Positions 46,914 through 59,593 of a DNA stretch of 64,000 nt are shown piece after piece. Each line of letters starts with the position of its first letter. The stretch's first letter is position 1. A program made the translations under genes and the position numbers. The stretch spans positions 12,028,001 through 12,092,000 of the forward strand of contig OX637297.1 of assembly GCA_951799445.1 (NCBI GenBank). The letters are read 5' to 3'. The notes below the pieces were generated by a model. That model saw only the letters and a program-made list of their open reading frames with translations. It was not told where the DNA came from and searched no databases. Source of the stretch: Pseudisothecium myosuroides. Taxonomy: Eukaryota > Streptophyta > Bryopsida > Hypnales > Lembophyllaceae.

Positions 46914-48821
46914 CATTAGAGGAGATTCGGGCCTCTAAGAGACTGTGAGTTCCTAGACTGTGGGAACTCTGCAGGAACACTGGGATGCTGCCAAATGGCC
47001 AGTCTGACGTGGCCAAGCGACTGCCACGTCAGATTTTTTTTTTTTTTTTTGAAATTTATTTTTGTACTATTCTTTTAACATTTTAATAATTTTTTTTTTT
47101 TTAGACTTAAAATTCCAGGGTTATTCCTAGGTTTTTATGAAAAGTCTATCGCTGTTTGATATAAGTTCTATGATAATATATACCTCTATATGTTATGGAG
47201 GATATATTTCATATTTACAAATATATTTTTGTCAACAAATGGGACTCAGTACATCAAGAAACCACCTTTGAGCTTAAGTAACACCTTCTAAGACATACAT
47301 ACAAGCAATATTTCGACATTATTGTTGATACCTTGCTCTTACAATTAATCAAGCATGACAAGCAGTTAAGCTTCTGGCTTTCCTTCCCTAACATGTCCTT
47401 ATGATTAAAATAAGTGAAAATATGACGGCAATTTGGAAGCATGTACCTTAAATCTCCAAACTCAAGGCTAAGTAAGTATGTTGGTAAGCTACTAGTTGAT
47501 TAACAAGTACCTGCTGCGCCACTGCTTGGGGCCGTATTCACTGTTGGATGTTTCAAGCATCTGGTGAAACTAGAACATACCTAATTTGTTATTTTTTGAG
47601 TTGTTCAAAGCACACGGCAAACTACAAGGGGATTCTTTTTGCTGTCAAGAAGATTACTCAGGCATTAGATGACGAAATTGGTGCTTGGTTCCTTGAACAA
47701 TGGTCAGCAAGTGTTGGAATTTTGTTATTTTTTTAGCGAAGTCAAGTTAACTTTCAGAATGATTTTGCAGCAGTCTATATGTTTGATTGAAAAATTCTTT
47801 GGTGAATAAATGATAACAAATTGTGGTATCCTATAGATACCTCATACACATCTAGTGGCATACTAATAGTCTGCTGTTTGGTATGGGTACAAGTGAAGGG
47901 TACCACCTCCTAAGGATTTTTTTAAAGAAAATCACTCCAAATGATACTATGGGCGCATGAAGAGTGTTTGTTTGCAAATGAGTCTTACTCACATGTTACA
48001 TTCAAATACAAATGACAAAAGAGTTTATAGGCTTGAAGTTTGTAAGTTCATATATTTTCTATTCTGAGTGATAAGCTCCCATTTGGTGCTTGAGATACTT
48101 GCTAGCCTGGATTGCAATCAAGCCACAGATGGCTGGATTAAGGTTACCAAGGTATACACAGTGATATTTATAGAAGTTGTTTCTTTGTTTGCGGGTTTTT
48201 TGAAAAAAACTCTCAATTTTTTGATGTCCGTCCTGTATAAATTGATAGGAGGAGACTCTTCTTATTTTCCACTTTGTAGTTATTTTTAGTTTCTGGTCTG
48301 TTGAGTAATTCAATAGAAGGGAAATCTTTGAAACTCCCTATGTCGTGTTTTGTTGCTCATTGTCGGTTCGGTTGATGATGCTGGCCCACATGATGTAGTA
48401 CGAGGCATGCTGATCAGAACACTAGCTTGTTTGATTGATACAATAGCTGGTTACTAATGAGCCAAAGCTATTTATGATACAATCAAACTTAGTTGGAACA
48501 ACTGGTACTTTTAATCCAGTTTTATACTTCAAAAGTAGTATTTGATTTTCATATTGTGCATATTGATATTGGAAAACTGAAACTATAGTTTGTTATACTA
48601 TTTATTTATGTCCTCTTATGAATAAGATAATATTTTTTGTTTTTCAAAGAGTAAAAGATGCGTATTATCAATTAAGAGTAGGAAATTTGAAAGGGAGGTG
48701 GAATCTACTCTGATTTCAAGGAAGTATCAAAAAATTATTTTTTTCTGATAGCAGGGGGCTGGTTCCCAGCACTGGGAACAGCCCTGAAACGATCTTCCAG
48801 AGGCTCAGATCTCCTCTAATG
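46914..48821. mobile_element. TIR DNA transposon, copy 2, non-autonomous, 1908 bp
   Basis: Left end CATTAGAGGAGATTCGGGCC and right end AGATCTCCTCTAATG match copy 1 at 4208-5849. The first ~120 bp (including GTTCCTAGACTGTGGGAAC and TGACGTGGC...GCCACGTCA) and last ~70 bp (GGCTGGTTCCCAGCACTGGG) are shared. The interiors do not match, so the family keeps its ends and swaps cargo. No transposase was recognised. Confidence 0.75.
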
Positions 48822-49194
48822 TTTGTATTCAAAATTGGTATAAATACTTACTACTCCCTCTATTTCCAAATGATCTTCTTGGTGGCCATAATTTTTGTCC
48901 CAAAATGATCTTTTTGTTGACCGGAAAAGGGAATTGGCTAGCAATTTTGCACCCATCGTACCCAGGGAGATCACTCCTTGTAATTTAAGGTATATATTTA
49001 AGTTAAGAGGGTATTTGATATGGGGCTATTTACCTCAATTATTGTATTTAAGATGACCGTATTTTTATATAAAAAGCTACGAGGGGCATATTTCTAATAC
49101 CCTATAGTTTTTTAAAATTCATTCATGAAGTATTTTAAGTGGGGCTATCTTACATATAGAATTTAAGTGTCCAATAGACCAAGTGGTTGTTCTT

Positions 49195-49818
49195 AACCCC
49201 TAAAGACCAATAGTCCATTGAATGGACAATAAAAAATCTAGATAGGATCCTATAAAGTCAATTTTAATTGGTTGTTCACAAAATTTTCATACAAGGTGTG
49301 AACATGTACCCCTTTAGTGAGAATATACTTTTTTTCTAATTGAATACCCGAAACGAAAGTAATGTTGCCTTGAATTTTTTTGGCACCCCAAGCAATTTGG
49401 ACATCTTTGGGGCACCTTTTGCAAAAAAGTTCATCAATTTTTGAAATTTGGCATGTAAATTACTAATAAATATGGAATATAATTATAAAAAAATTAATTA
49501 ATTTTCAAACTTTGTTAGCTATGTTGGGGTGGCTTCAAGAATGAACATTTTCTTCTACTTCAAGCCCTATTATCTTGCAAATTGTGAAGTCAAAGTTCTT
49601 GAAAATTTTCCCACATATCGTATTCCAAATATTTGCCTCTAATTCCTTAATATTTGGATTTCAAATAAAAAATTTCCTCATTGCACAAGAAATCATCAAA
49701 AGATGACTAGTGTATTACAAATGCACTTAATTTTTTTACATTGCAAGTTGATTTAGAGTAAGCTAGACTCCAAATTTGCTTCTAAAATTTTTTAAGGGTA
49801 AATATAAGTATCTAAAAT

Positions 49819-49862
<44 letters not shown>

Positions 49863-50770
49863 TCGCAAAAAAAACATGAACTACCTGCAAACTTAAATTC
49901 CTCATAACTTTTGACTCATTGATCGGAATTGAATGATTCAAAGCTTCCCACACTTATATAAATCTAAAGAACCAATTTCAAATTTTTAATTTTTTTAAAA
50001 GTCATTTTTGAAGAAATTTTCAGAGCTGCCCGGGCTGCCCAAAGTTTAAAGAAAATCACATATCATGCAATAACGTTTTATCTATATAGTCAAAAGTTAT
50101 GAAAATTGTTGGACCTTAAAGCTACTCCTCGGGCACATGTTGTGTAAAATTTTCAAAGAAAAAAAATAAAAACTCCATTCATAGTGAGCTGCCCAAAATC
50201 GCTATGTTGCCAAAAAATGCAGCTTGGTCCTTTAGGGGTTAATTTAACATTTATGGCTTCAAAGAATGAAGTTAAACAAACTATAAACTCTATTCTTATG
50301 TTGTACAATTTTTAGTTCATTGAACCCACTAAGGAAATTAGGTAAACCTCCCTATATGTACACTGTGACAATTTTTGCCACTTGTGGTTATTGCCTCACA
50401 TTTACACTTAATTTTTTTGATATATACACTACTAGTACTGTGGCACAATTTCACTCAACCAACCTTCATTGTAGATTTTCTTGACTATGTCCATTTTATC
50501 ATCCGCATGAAATTAACTATCCACATCTATACTCATCATACTATAAAAAATTTGTACAACATCTATCTGCCAACTGAAGGCTAATTTATTAATAAAAATT
50601 CCTACTACAGGATGTTTTTATATACCCTAATTTATATATAATAGAATATGTAGAATTTTATAGATCCTATAGTAGCCCGCGTATTATATAAAATTTCTCT
50701 ACATTGAATTAAATGGACCCTATCTTTTAACTCATAGTTTTCTAAAAACTGGATAGTGATCTCCCCGGGC
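49195..50770 (+). repeat. Dispersed AT-rich repeat, copy 2
   Basis: Inverted partner of 9125-10615; landmarks are described there. Contains a TA microsatellite. Diverged, no coding capacity. Confidence 0.65.
49823..49859. repeat. TA dinucleotide microsatellite
   Basis: An uninterrupted run of about 18 TA units inside dispersed-repeat copy 2; absent from copy 1, so it expanded after the copies separated. Confidence 0.95.
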
Positions 50771-51480
50771 CATCGTAGCAACCATAGTGCTCAAATCCAT
50801 GAGGATAGAGAGCATTTCCAATTTTCATTGATCATTGCTCTCTTTGCTTTCAATTTTTCCATTGCAATATCCTGGTTTGCTTTATATTGTAGAGGAACTT
50901 GACCATAATGCCATATTTAACTACTTTTGGACTTTGAGGGGAATTTTGGACTTTGTTAGGATACTAATCATTGGGTGTTCTATCGATATTAGGATTTTAA
51001 AAGGCACAATGGCTTTGAAAGTAGGAAGGAATACATTAAATGGAGCATTTTTATATATGATTGAAAGATGGATTGCCAAGAAAATTGAGTAAGTGCAGCT
51101 AGAGTTAGTAGTGCACTAGTACTTGACATGAATTGTTCGGAGATTTCTCAATGTGTAGAAGATTATAGAAATTTGGGATTCCCCGTGTTGCACAAGGTAG
51201 ATGAATTCGGAATAATGTCAAAATGCGAGGGATGATAAGAAATACTTTTAGGCCAATTGCATTTCCGCAGTTTAAGATAGGGGAGATCTCTTGATATAAT
51301 CCCCACAACATTATAAGAGTACATACAAAATGACAAGGCAAATGCAATTACAAACACTTAGTACAATGGGATCTGAATTGAATGGTAAAGGTGGGTTCAC
51401 CACATTTTATTCAGGCTTATACAAAAAATAATAACATGCATCTATCAAATCAAATGAAGGCATTGCCTGCAATATCCATT

Positions 51481-51747
51481 CTAGTCCATTTTACGGTAGA
51501 AAGAATCCTTAACGGTTAACTTTGGTCCTCTATAGTAGGGACGTTGCAATTTGATAAGATCTACATCATCCCTCACACATATCCCGGGTCCTATTACGCG
51601 TGGATGATGCCAATTGAGAGGATCTACCTCAAGCATTGGAATAGTTTGATTCCAAAGAACGTTACAATATTTAGGATTATGTAAAAGATGCCTCAGCATC
51701 TCTGGACAATTTGGATAGGATTGTTTCTTGTCAGGTTGGGAAGCACC
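51481..51747 (-). pseudogene. Unrecognised coding exon
   Basis: Minus strand. An acceptor-like CTGTAG precedes GASQPDKKQSYPNCPEMLRH; the frame continues PLNWHHPRVIGPGICVRDD and KLQRPYYRGPKLTVKDS to a stop at 51481. Composition is protein-like (Trp, Tyr, Pro rich). No family recognised. No partner exon was found with confidence. Confidence 0.35.
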
Positions 51748-51984
51748 TACAGTGAAAATAAAAACCTTTCAAATCTCTCACGGAAGAATACTTTGAAGAA
51801 GTGTTGCAAAGTCAAAACATGCATGCACGACCACACGCCAAAGTGAATGCTTTCAACAAGATATTGGAAAAAGTTCTCAAAGCCTTGACGGTCCACTATG
51901 TCGATATTCTAAGGGAGATTCATCACAATTCCCTCAACGCATAAGGGACCAATCAATACACCGTACGAGGATCACCTTCTGCAA

Positions 51985-52410
51985 AGACCCAATGAACCTC
52001 AGTCATCAGTGAATGGTAATACAGAAGAACACCCGTCCAAACAATGAGAGAATACATGATATTAGATATGGATCAGGTTTAAGCCAAACCCATTATGACA
52101 AAAACACAAGGCAACTCAAAATGTTTCACTAGCAAAGTAAGTGGTGGAACCAAATGTACAAAACGGGCAGATAGTAGTTGTTATCCTCCAACATAAATAA
52201 AATTCTAATCTAGATCCAAAACTGGTTTTACTTAGTGCTATTGTGAGACCAAGTGAACCTCAAACATCAGTCAACTGTGAATACAAAGGAATACATCCTA
52301 TCACCTAGAGAACTCTTGATTTATATATAGTGTGTATAATTCAAACACACACAAAAACACAATAGATAACTCAAAATATTTCTTGCAAAGTAAGTGGAAC
52401 AAAATGTATG
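51985..52410. repeat. Diverged tandem duplication, unit about 250 bp
   Basis: 51985-52165 and 52240-52410 share GAACCTCA, CATCAGT, AACTCAAAATRTTTC and GCAAAGTAAGTGG in the same order. Not coding. Confidence 0.5.
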
Positions 52411-53109
52411 CACAAATTTGTTTACATTGCACTTGTAACTGATATTTAACTAATTATGGACAAATCCATAGTCCAAAAATAAGTCGGCCGCCCGCCAATA
52501 GAGTAGAATCCAACGTTCTAAGTGTAAAAAGCAATGAAAGAAAATGAACGCCATGAATACTGGAAATGAAACTCCATAATATATTGAAAGTGGCAAAGTA
52601 CAGAGTTCATAATTAGCTATGAAATGAAAGCTGCTAAGAAGTCGGAGCAGAAGTCTTGGCACACTGTTGGCCTCCAGCTGATACTCCGTAGCAATCAGAA
52701 AATTGCGTCCCTTGAACAAGGTAAGTTGTCTAAACTACGAAAACCGGGTAAGATTGCCAACTATTGAAAAAAGTGAAACACACTAAAGATGTGCCTTAGA
52801 CACTAACTACAACTGCTACAGTGAAATATTTGAGGAGTATCAGCTGGCAGCCAATATCCTAAAGAAGGTCTAAAGAACCACAGAACAGGTCCTAAAAGAA
52901 ACAAATGCGACGAAGGCGAAACAGCTGGTTTGGTTGATAGAGATGATGAAAGTTGATGCAGGTGACGAAGCAGACAAAGTTCACCACATTCGTCCCTACA
53001 ACCGAAGAAGGTTATCGGCTGGCAGCCCATACTAGAAAGGAGTAACTACCAGAATATTCCCCTCCAAGTAGGCTTCCCATACTTGATGGCCTATGCCACT
53101 TCATAGTAT

Positions 53110-53690
53110 CACTGGCCCAGTCTTTTGGAGACTTTCACATATTCCGAAACTGACTCATGCTCGTACATAGGATATCTGAACAGAACAATGTCAGTTGAAA
53201 TGTTTGGAATAACTCTACTATCATTTGGAAAGCCGAGTTCCCCCACAAACGGCAATGGAATATTTCACGCCGGATCAGGTGTCCTCCACAACAAAAGCAG
53301 GCAGACGTCAACCATGAGAACTTGGTCCATGCAACAGAATTCCTTGGATGGGCCTTTCTTAAAAAGAGTTTCGAGCATCTTGTAGCACCACGGAAAATTT
53401 TGATGATCAACACAGAATTCTCTCCCATAAACAAATGCCAGCTTGTCAATGACATGTCTCGGAAGCAGGTGCGCCAACAATGGACGAAGCTCTTGCATTG
53501 GCATCTTCGACCAAATCGCCACGTGGAACTTCTCAAACAATGTCAAGAACATTCCAACGATCCCTGGCTGTCTGACGACGTTACGGAAAGGGTCCCACTT
53601 ATCCACCGTAATATTTGGGTCAACAAAACAAAGCAGTCTCGTGACGCAAAGAACGACACATTTTTTGAATGAATGTGGTTGTCCATTGGT
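53110..53690 (-). pseudogene. FCP1-like HAD domain, downstream copy
   Basis: Minus strand. LLCFVDPNITVDKWDPF is placed like motif I. RQPGIVGMFLTLFEKFHVAIW then SKMPMQEL matches the FCP1/SCP region ending in motif II (VYIWSS). DKLAFVYGREFCVDHQNF corresponds to the segment before the last acidic motif, seen as CCMDQVLMVD. A later YPMYEHESVSEYVKVS is unassigned. Frame changes occur near 53300-53330. Family role: Ser/Thr phosphatase. Second of two HAD blocks in tandem on this strand. Confidence 0.5.
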
Positions 53691-54613
53691 TGACTCCTTA
53701 ACAATAAAGAAATGTGACGACGCAAGATAATGAGACACGGATAAGAGAGCAAAGAAGATTGCTAAATGTAATATCAGCTGCCAACCGATATGCACGACTG
53801 ACAATATAAACTGAACGACAATAAAAGCAACATTAATCCAGAAGCAATGATTCAGCCTGAACAGCATCCATGAGACACTAGCAGAAAATTCTTGAGGTAA
53901 AATGGGACTTGCCTGGCCATATATGACAGAGCTCGCTTTCGCCCTGAAAACCATCAAACGCTTCTTTAAAGAGTTTGGTGGTATAGCACAACACTATAAT
54001 CATGTGGTGCAGAGTTATAGGTGCAACCGGTGGAACTCCACCACACAACCTCTGCGACACGTAATGACAAAGTTCCTTCAGAGTTCAGCACCAAAAGCCA
54101 AGTCCAAACGTCTGCAAGACTATGTCATTACATGTTGCAGAGGTTTTGTAGTGGAGATCCAGCGGCTGCACCTGCAAAATCCACGACACCTGATTACAGT
54201 GTTCGTGCCAGAACGATCAAACTCTCGAAGGAAACATTTGAATGCTTCGAGAGCAAAACAAATATCCGCCTTGTATAGCCGGACATCCGGCCATAAATGC
54301 CTTTATTACAGCTAATTGCTTATGAAAATATTTTTACAAAAGTTCTAAAAAACCTAGAAGTTGTTGGCTAGGTCTAACAAGAATAAACACTATTTAACAG
54401 TTGTATGTCGGCTGCCAGCCGATACATTAAACGCCCTCCTCCGAAAGGTTGACGGGCGTCCTCAGCTGGTACATCCAAAGCTACTAGTTCTTCCTCCATG
54501 TAGGGCACCTCGAACCCCTTCTGACACTCGGGCACAACTGTAATGTATAAATTATACTCAGTCAAACTCGACATGCAGCGCGGCAGACCGACCTTGCAAT
54601 TGAGTTCGTAGAA
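53690..54613 (-). other. Spacer with possible decayed exons between HAD blocks
   Basis: Contains palindromes at 53772 and 54406. A frame near 53900-54060 (minus) carries FKEAFDGFQGESELCHIWPG, and two related blocks (ATGTAATGACATAGTCTTGC and TTTGTCATTACGTGTCGCAG type) repeat within 54060-54180, suggesting an internal duplication. No family recognised. Confidence 0.3.
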
Positions 54614-55340
54614 CTAGGGAACCAAGAGCCCCAAAGATAGTAAGCCCCTCAAGAACGGGATCATGAACTGCTGGAGGAAGGGTAGTTTCCCGGCCTTCAA
54701 TTTGTTCTCCGAGTACATTGTACATGGAGGTGGATGAACAGCATTGTAAGGCAGATTCAAAATGTTCCTGTAAGGAGCATGATTGACAATCAATGAATTG
54801 TTTATAGAAGCCTCGCTGTTGTACAACTGCGGCACGTTGCCGAGGATCCGTGCCAGACGCTTCAAAAAGATTAGTTTTCCGGGATTTCGCGGATCTCGAT
54901 AAGTGCTCATGTCACAGTACTCCTGCCCAAAGGCTAGGTACTTTCCTACAATGTCCGGCACCTTCCATCTAATACTGCCTAGACATAATTCCAGCTTCTC
55001 AAGGGGCAAATCCGACCAGAAAATAATCCTAATGTCCTAACTAAGGTAGAAGTTTAGAAAAGGTTGAAGTCCAAGACGATCTCTTATTGCAGACCTCTGA
55101 GTCATACTAGCTCCCTTGAAAATGGTAGGCTCATAGAATATTAAGGTTCCCGGGACCTCAAGGAAAAGAAACAATTTCGGAGACGCTACTTGTGGAGCGT
55201 CAGTTGTGGATGTGGTGGCTCTAGTGTCAAGAGCCGGTTGGCCAAACTCCACACCGCGTGCAGACAGGTTCCTCTCGGAGGGCTCTGAAGTTCCACAACC
55301 AGAATCTGCAACAACAAATGAAGTGAATAAAACATGAGAT
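54614..55340 (-). pseudogene. FCP1-like HAD domain, upstream copy, catalytic Asp residues missing
   Basis: Minus strand, one frame except TAG at 55037-55039. FLFLEVPGTLIFYEPTIF sits at motif I but lacks the D-x-D. LGLQPFLNFYLS-stop-DIRIIFWSDLPLEKLE covers motif II. LAFGQEYCDMSTYRDP follows, then SLIVNHAPYRNILNLPYN and AVHPPPCTMYSEN match the late motif (LLIDDSPYK then NPPYNAVHPP) with acidic residues changed. It is therefore a dead or pseudo-phosphatase version. It lies downstream of the ParB-like exons on the same strand, separated by a Pro-rich region. Confidence 0.55.
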
Positions 55341-55400
55341 GCAATACAAGGAATTGAAAGGGACAACAGCACAACAAAGTATCCGCTGGTAGTCGACACA

Positions 55401-56510
55401 CTACATGAATATTCTAGTCTGCATAGCTAAAGGCTCGAACTGACAAGTCCCACAGAACAAGTCGGAGCCAGGCAGCACTAACTGTAATTGACCGCTTCTA
55501 GATACTCCCCAAATAGCCGGGAATATGTCTATCGCGTACAAACCTCCAGATCGTGTTCGTTTAGATGCTGCCTGGCGAATGGGGGACAACACTTTGTTAG
55601 GGAAGTCCAGGTTGGGTGTGTCTTCAAACGCCGCGCCTTCGTCTCCCACCAAGTCGGTGCGATCCCGCTTCGGCTTTGATTGGCCCGAGCGAAGAGAGCC
55701 CGACCAAGTCAAAGTCAGTTCGACTGGGGCTCCTTTGCTCCTTTCTCGCCGCGGTTCACTGAGGGAAGCATCCCCTTGTATCGGTTGCCTGCCGATAAGA
55801 ATATCAGATGCGGTCGCCAGATTTTCCATGGCTATCGCTTGACCTGACGCCTGGGCATGAGGCAGAGCCGGGTTTAGATCCACGGGTCTAGTTCCAGATC
55901 TAATGATCTCCTTAGAAGGCGGGACAGCATGCAGGTCGACTACCATGGCCGCTTGCGTGCCGGTACCACCAACTCCTCCTATTCTTGCTTCCCCGGGAGG
56001 TGACGACTCCACTCGAGGTTCCTGAGCTGTTCTTGTAGGAGAGGGGAGCGGTCTAGGATCTGGAACCCGAGCTGGTGCAGGAGAATGAGTTCGACGGGTC
56101 CGCGATCTGCCGTCAAGGTTTTCTACGCCGGATTTTTCACTTTACGAAACATCTTGCGAATCCGGTTCTGCGAAGAGTGGCTGCCTTGGGACTGGCGTGC
56201 CCAAAGGGGGAGAGGAAGCAAGTTCAACAAAGCCGGCGATATCCTATCGAGGAGACATGGATGCCGACTTGGGCTGAGGCTGCGGAGCAGACGAAGGAGG
56301 CGTGAGAGTCCCCTATCCCGAGCCGCCAGCACTCCCAAATTCCATTACTCCGAGCAAATCCCGATGAGGAACCAACCGAGAAAGAACCACCTGAGCAGCA
56401 GCAAGTAAGTTCATTCCCTTCATGCGGTCATGTGCACTGGATATGCCATCCTCCTCCTGAACGAATTCCAGCACGGGTCGGCCATTCCTCTGGAGACCCA
56501 ACGAAATATA
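55401..56510 (-). pseudogene. Proline/basic linker region between ParB-like and HAD blocks
   Basis: Minus-strand frames are coding-like but of low complexity: PAPARVPDPRPLPSPTRTAQ, GEARIGGVGGTGTQAAMVV, SGSLRSGQSKPKRDRTDL. A palindrome at 55779 lies in the open frame and reads LIGRQPIQ. In-frame stops and shifts occur near 56130-56250. Likely a disordered linker or separate N-terminal region of the HAD protein. Confidence 0.4.
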
Positions 56511-56519
56511 GTCAGTTAG

Positions 56520-59500
56520 GTTACGTATCGGCTGGCAGCCGACAGGAATGAATTAAAACAAGATTGAGCAAAAGGCAAGACGAGCAGTAGAGTGATCAAC
56601 TTACCAGAGCAATCTTGGTAACGTTTCCACCTCCCCAAACGTTTATGACGGTGTAGACCTTGGATTTGAGTGTCGGGTTCAACAATTGCTCCAGAAGCCC
56701 GTGGCCGACGCTACACATCCCACCGTTCCAGTTCACCTTGCCCTCGCCATCCTGATTGTACTATTCCATCGGCCTCTGGATCCCGGTGTACTTCTTGAAC
56801 ATCAGAAAAATGGTGGATCGGTCCTCCGGCTTCGGGTATGTCAAGGTCAGAGTGACCATTGACTTTGGCTCCAGTTTGCCCTTCAGGAATCCACCACGAG
56901 GAGAAGGCTGGTAGTACAGCGTGTGGAAGTACCACGGAGATGTCGAAGAATAAGCTGCCAGTGCAAGGGAATCCTTAAAGCACGAGTTGCCAATGAGGAG
57001 CATTGGAAGAGGAATGTTTGCTTCCATGGAGAATTCACCTTCCTTGTCTTTTTCCGGGTCTGCTTCTGTGGCGCTTGTGATTTCTAAGAATTCGTGCTTG
57101 TTCACTGATATAGGGTCCCCACTCTCAGTGTACCCAAACAGCACCACTAGCTTCTTGTCTTCAATTTCCAGACATGAAGGCTCCCCCCCCGCCACAAACG
57201 AACTGCACCACCTTGTCGGTAGTCTCCCCCAGGCAACATTCGTACATCAACTCGGACCCACTCTCCTCCACTGGATCCACTGAGATCGTGGCGTATTGCG
57301 ACAAGGTCGTAAAGAAGACCCCCGGAACCATTCCATCGGTCGACTTATCCGTTGTCGGATGCATGGGGTTGACACGCTCGGTCAACCAGGTGTTGCCGTT
57401 CGTGAATTTCTTAACGTCCTTCCACACGTTCCTGATGATAGCAGGAGAATAGCCCTCCTTGTCTGCGAGTTCTTTCCACGCTTTGTCTGAGTAAGGCACC
57501 CAAGAAGCATCCTTACAAGGAAGGGGATACTTCTTCTTGATCCACATGATCTCGTTCATCACGACCCGGTTGAGCTTCTTATCCCTGCACTAGTCGATCA
57601 GAGTCACCTTCCCCGCAGAACACACCTTTGCCGTCTTCTTTATGCTGACACGGAGGGCGAGAATGTCCTGCAAGAGTTCACAGAGGTCTGAATCATGGAG
57701 GCCAAGTGTTGGTGTAAGATCCTCTTTGGTGATGTGCATCAGGGGTTTTTGATTGACGATTGAATTCGGAATAGTCCCGTCATCGCCAACAAGCTCACCA
57801 TTTTCCAAGGCGTCGAACACCTCCGTCCAGAGTTCCCAGGTCTTCTCCTTCATGAAGATCAGCGGAAGCTTGGACGACACCTTCTCGTCCACGAAATGCG
57901 CCATGACACTGAGCTTCGCTGCCTGGAGCAAATCACATCCCCAAATATGAGAACACGAAGAAGGGGTATCGGCTGGCAGCCGACAGGAAGGACACTTCAT
58001 ATGTTTTTTAAAAACATAGAAATATTTAGTAAGTAGGACAAAAACATAACTCTTGTCGGCTGGCAGCCGATATAATTGCGAAAGGAGAATGGATACATGC
58101 TTGATTATAGTTACTAATAAAAGAAACGGAGAAAATGATGAATACCTCAAACTCCGGCATCAGCTTGCCTCCACCACAGTGCGGCTCCGGACATCCCACC
58201 TTCACCCACGCCGCCCTCTCCATCTTCGTGCAGGACCGGAAGTTCTCCTTTGCTACCTTCTCCGCGATGTTCAAGTTTAATGCGTTCGAGATGCGGACGA
58301 GTGTGGCCGGGTCTCTACTAAAAACAGGAATCACCTGAACTCGAGGAGATCTATCTTGGCCGGCGAGTTGTCGGGGTACTGCTCGGCCAACTCTCGACAG
58401 GCAGTGACGGTATGCTGGCCCCCAATGATGTACCAATGCACATTCAGAGCCTTCCACCAGTCCACAGACACACCATCAATGACCACGTCGTCCCCTCAAC
58501 CGGACAACTGTCCATCACCGCATCCAGCCCATTGTCTGTTGGTAAGGGTGCTCGCTTCAACGAAATGCCGTGAATCTCGGGCTTTTTTTTGATAGACCCA
58601 TACCCCTTGTACATGGTCTGTATCTGAAGTCATACGAGATCTGAAGGTCAGAAAAGATGTTGGAATATGTCGGCTGCCAGCTGACATATGAGACATGAAC
58701 ATTATAAATTATGAAAGGGGCAATGACGGAGGACTTTGAAGGAATACCTGACCAAGTCGATCCTTCACGATCTTTTGGAACTTCAGGTCGGCTGGAGCAA
58801 TGTGGAGCCTATCTAAGGGAATGAAACCCGATAGTCGCCGCTTCTTGTAAGGAAAGGCGTGCGACAACCCCTCTTCCAGAGCCTGGTAGATGGCAGTCAC
58901 CTCGTTGTCTTTGGTCTTCATAGTTAGGTGATTCCCACAAACCAGTGCTTCGTCTAGTGTCAGCTTTATCATCCTATTGGGATCATCCTTCCCCTTTCCC
59001 TTCCTCGTGGGTTTGTTTGGCAATCCAACCTCCACAATAGCAGTTTCACTATCGGCTACCGTCGTCTTTGCCAACTGCTTTTTTGACGCGGGCACCTTCT
59101 TCTTGCCCTTCTCTTTCTCCTTAGTGAGAAGAGCATTCTCCTGGTCCCTCTCCGCGTTCAAAATTTCCCAGCCCATGACAAGGTCCTCAGCATCAGCGGG
59201 CGAGTTGCCCACAAATGTCATGCCCTTTGAAATTGACTTGTCTCCACATGCTTCCTCCGTGCACTTGTGGACTGGCAGCTCCACCGCAAAATAGTCCGGG
59301 TCGCCCTCCGGATTACCGATCGGGTGAAGGCAGATCATCACGTGGACGTCCCCACCAATGGCAACTACGGACAAGACGTTTCCGTGACCGGGCATCATGT
59401 TCCCCTTCAACTTGAAGGAACACACAATCTCCACCGGACGATCCGGAAATTCCCTCCAGCATAAACCCCACTCCTGGATAGCAGGATTTGCGTTCCATGT

Positions 59501-59593
59501 TGCGCGTGGCATGAACCCATCGCCCCATATGTGCGAGTTTGGAATACGCTCTCCGAGAAGTCTGGCCATCAATATTGGTTTCCTGCACAGCAA
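56520..59593 (-). pseudogene. ParB-like domain gene, multi-exon, decayed
   Basis: Minus strand, exons separated by introns that carry the 19-bp palindromes. Exon ~59580-58748 (acceptor GTGCAG, donor GTATTC): ARLLGERIPNSHIWGDGF through a Lys-rich stretch to PADLKFQKIVKDRLGQ. Exon ~58617-58140: GDDVVIDGVSVDWWKAL, NVHWYIIGGQHTVTACREL, then after a frame slip near 58336 VIPVFSRDPATLVRISNALN and LNIAEKVAKENFRSC. GGQHT followed by IPV and ALNLN is laid out like ParB/Spo0J nuclease-fold proteins. Exon ~57930-57161: TWELWTEVFDALENGELVGD to SDLCELLQDILALRVSIKK, then YPLPCKDASWVPYSD. After a slip in a C8 homopolymer at 57183-57190: KKLVVLFGYTESGDPISV to STIFLMFKKYTGIQ. Stops include TGA near 58487 and TAG near 57590. 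Molecular role inferred only: DNA binding or nicking. Confidence 0.5.

Noticed and set aside
49823..49859. TA run as an origin or regulatory site
   Set aside because: A plain dinucleotide microsatellite absent from the sister repeat copy.
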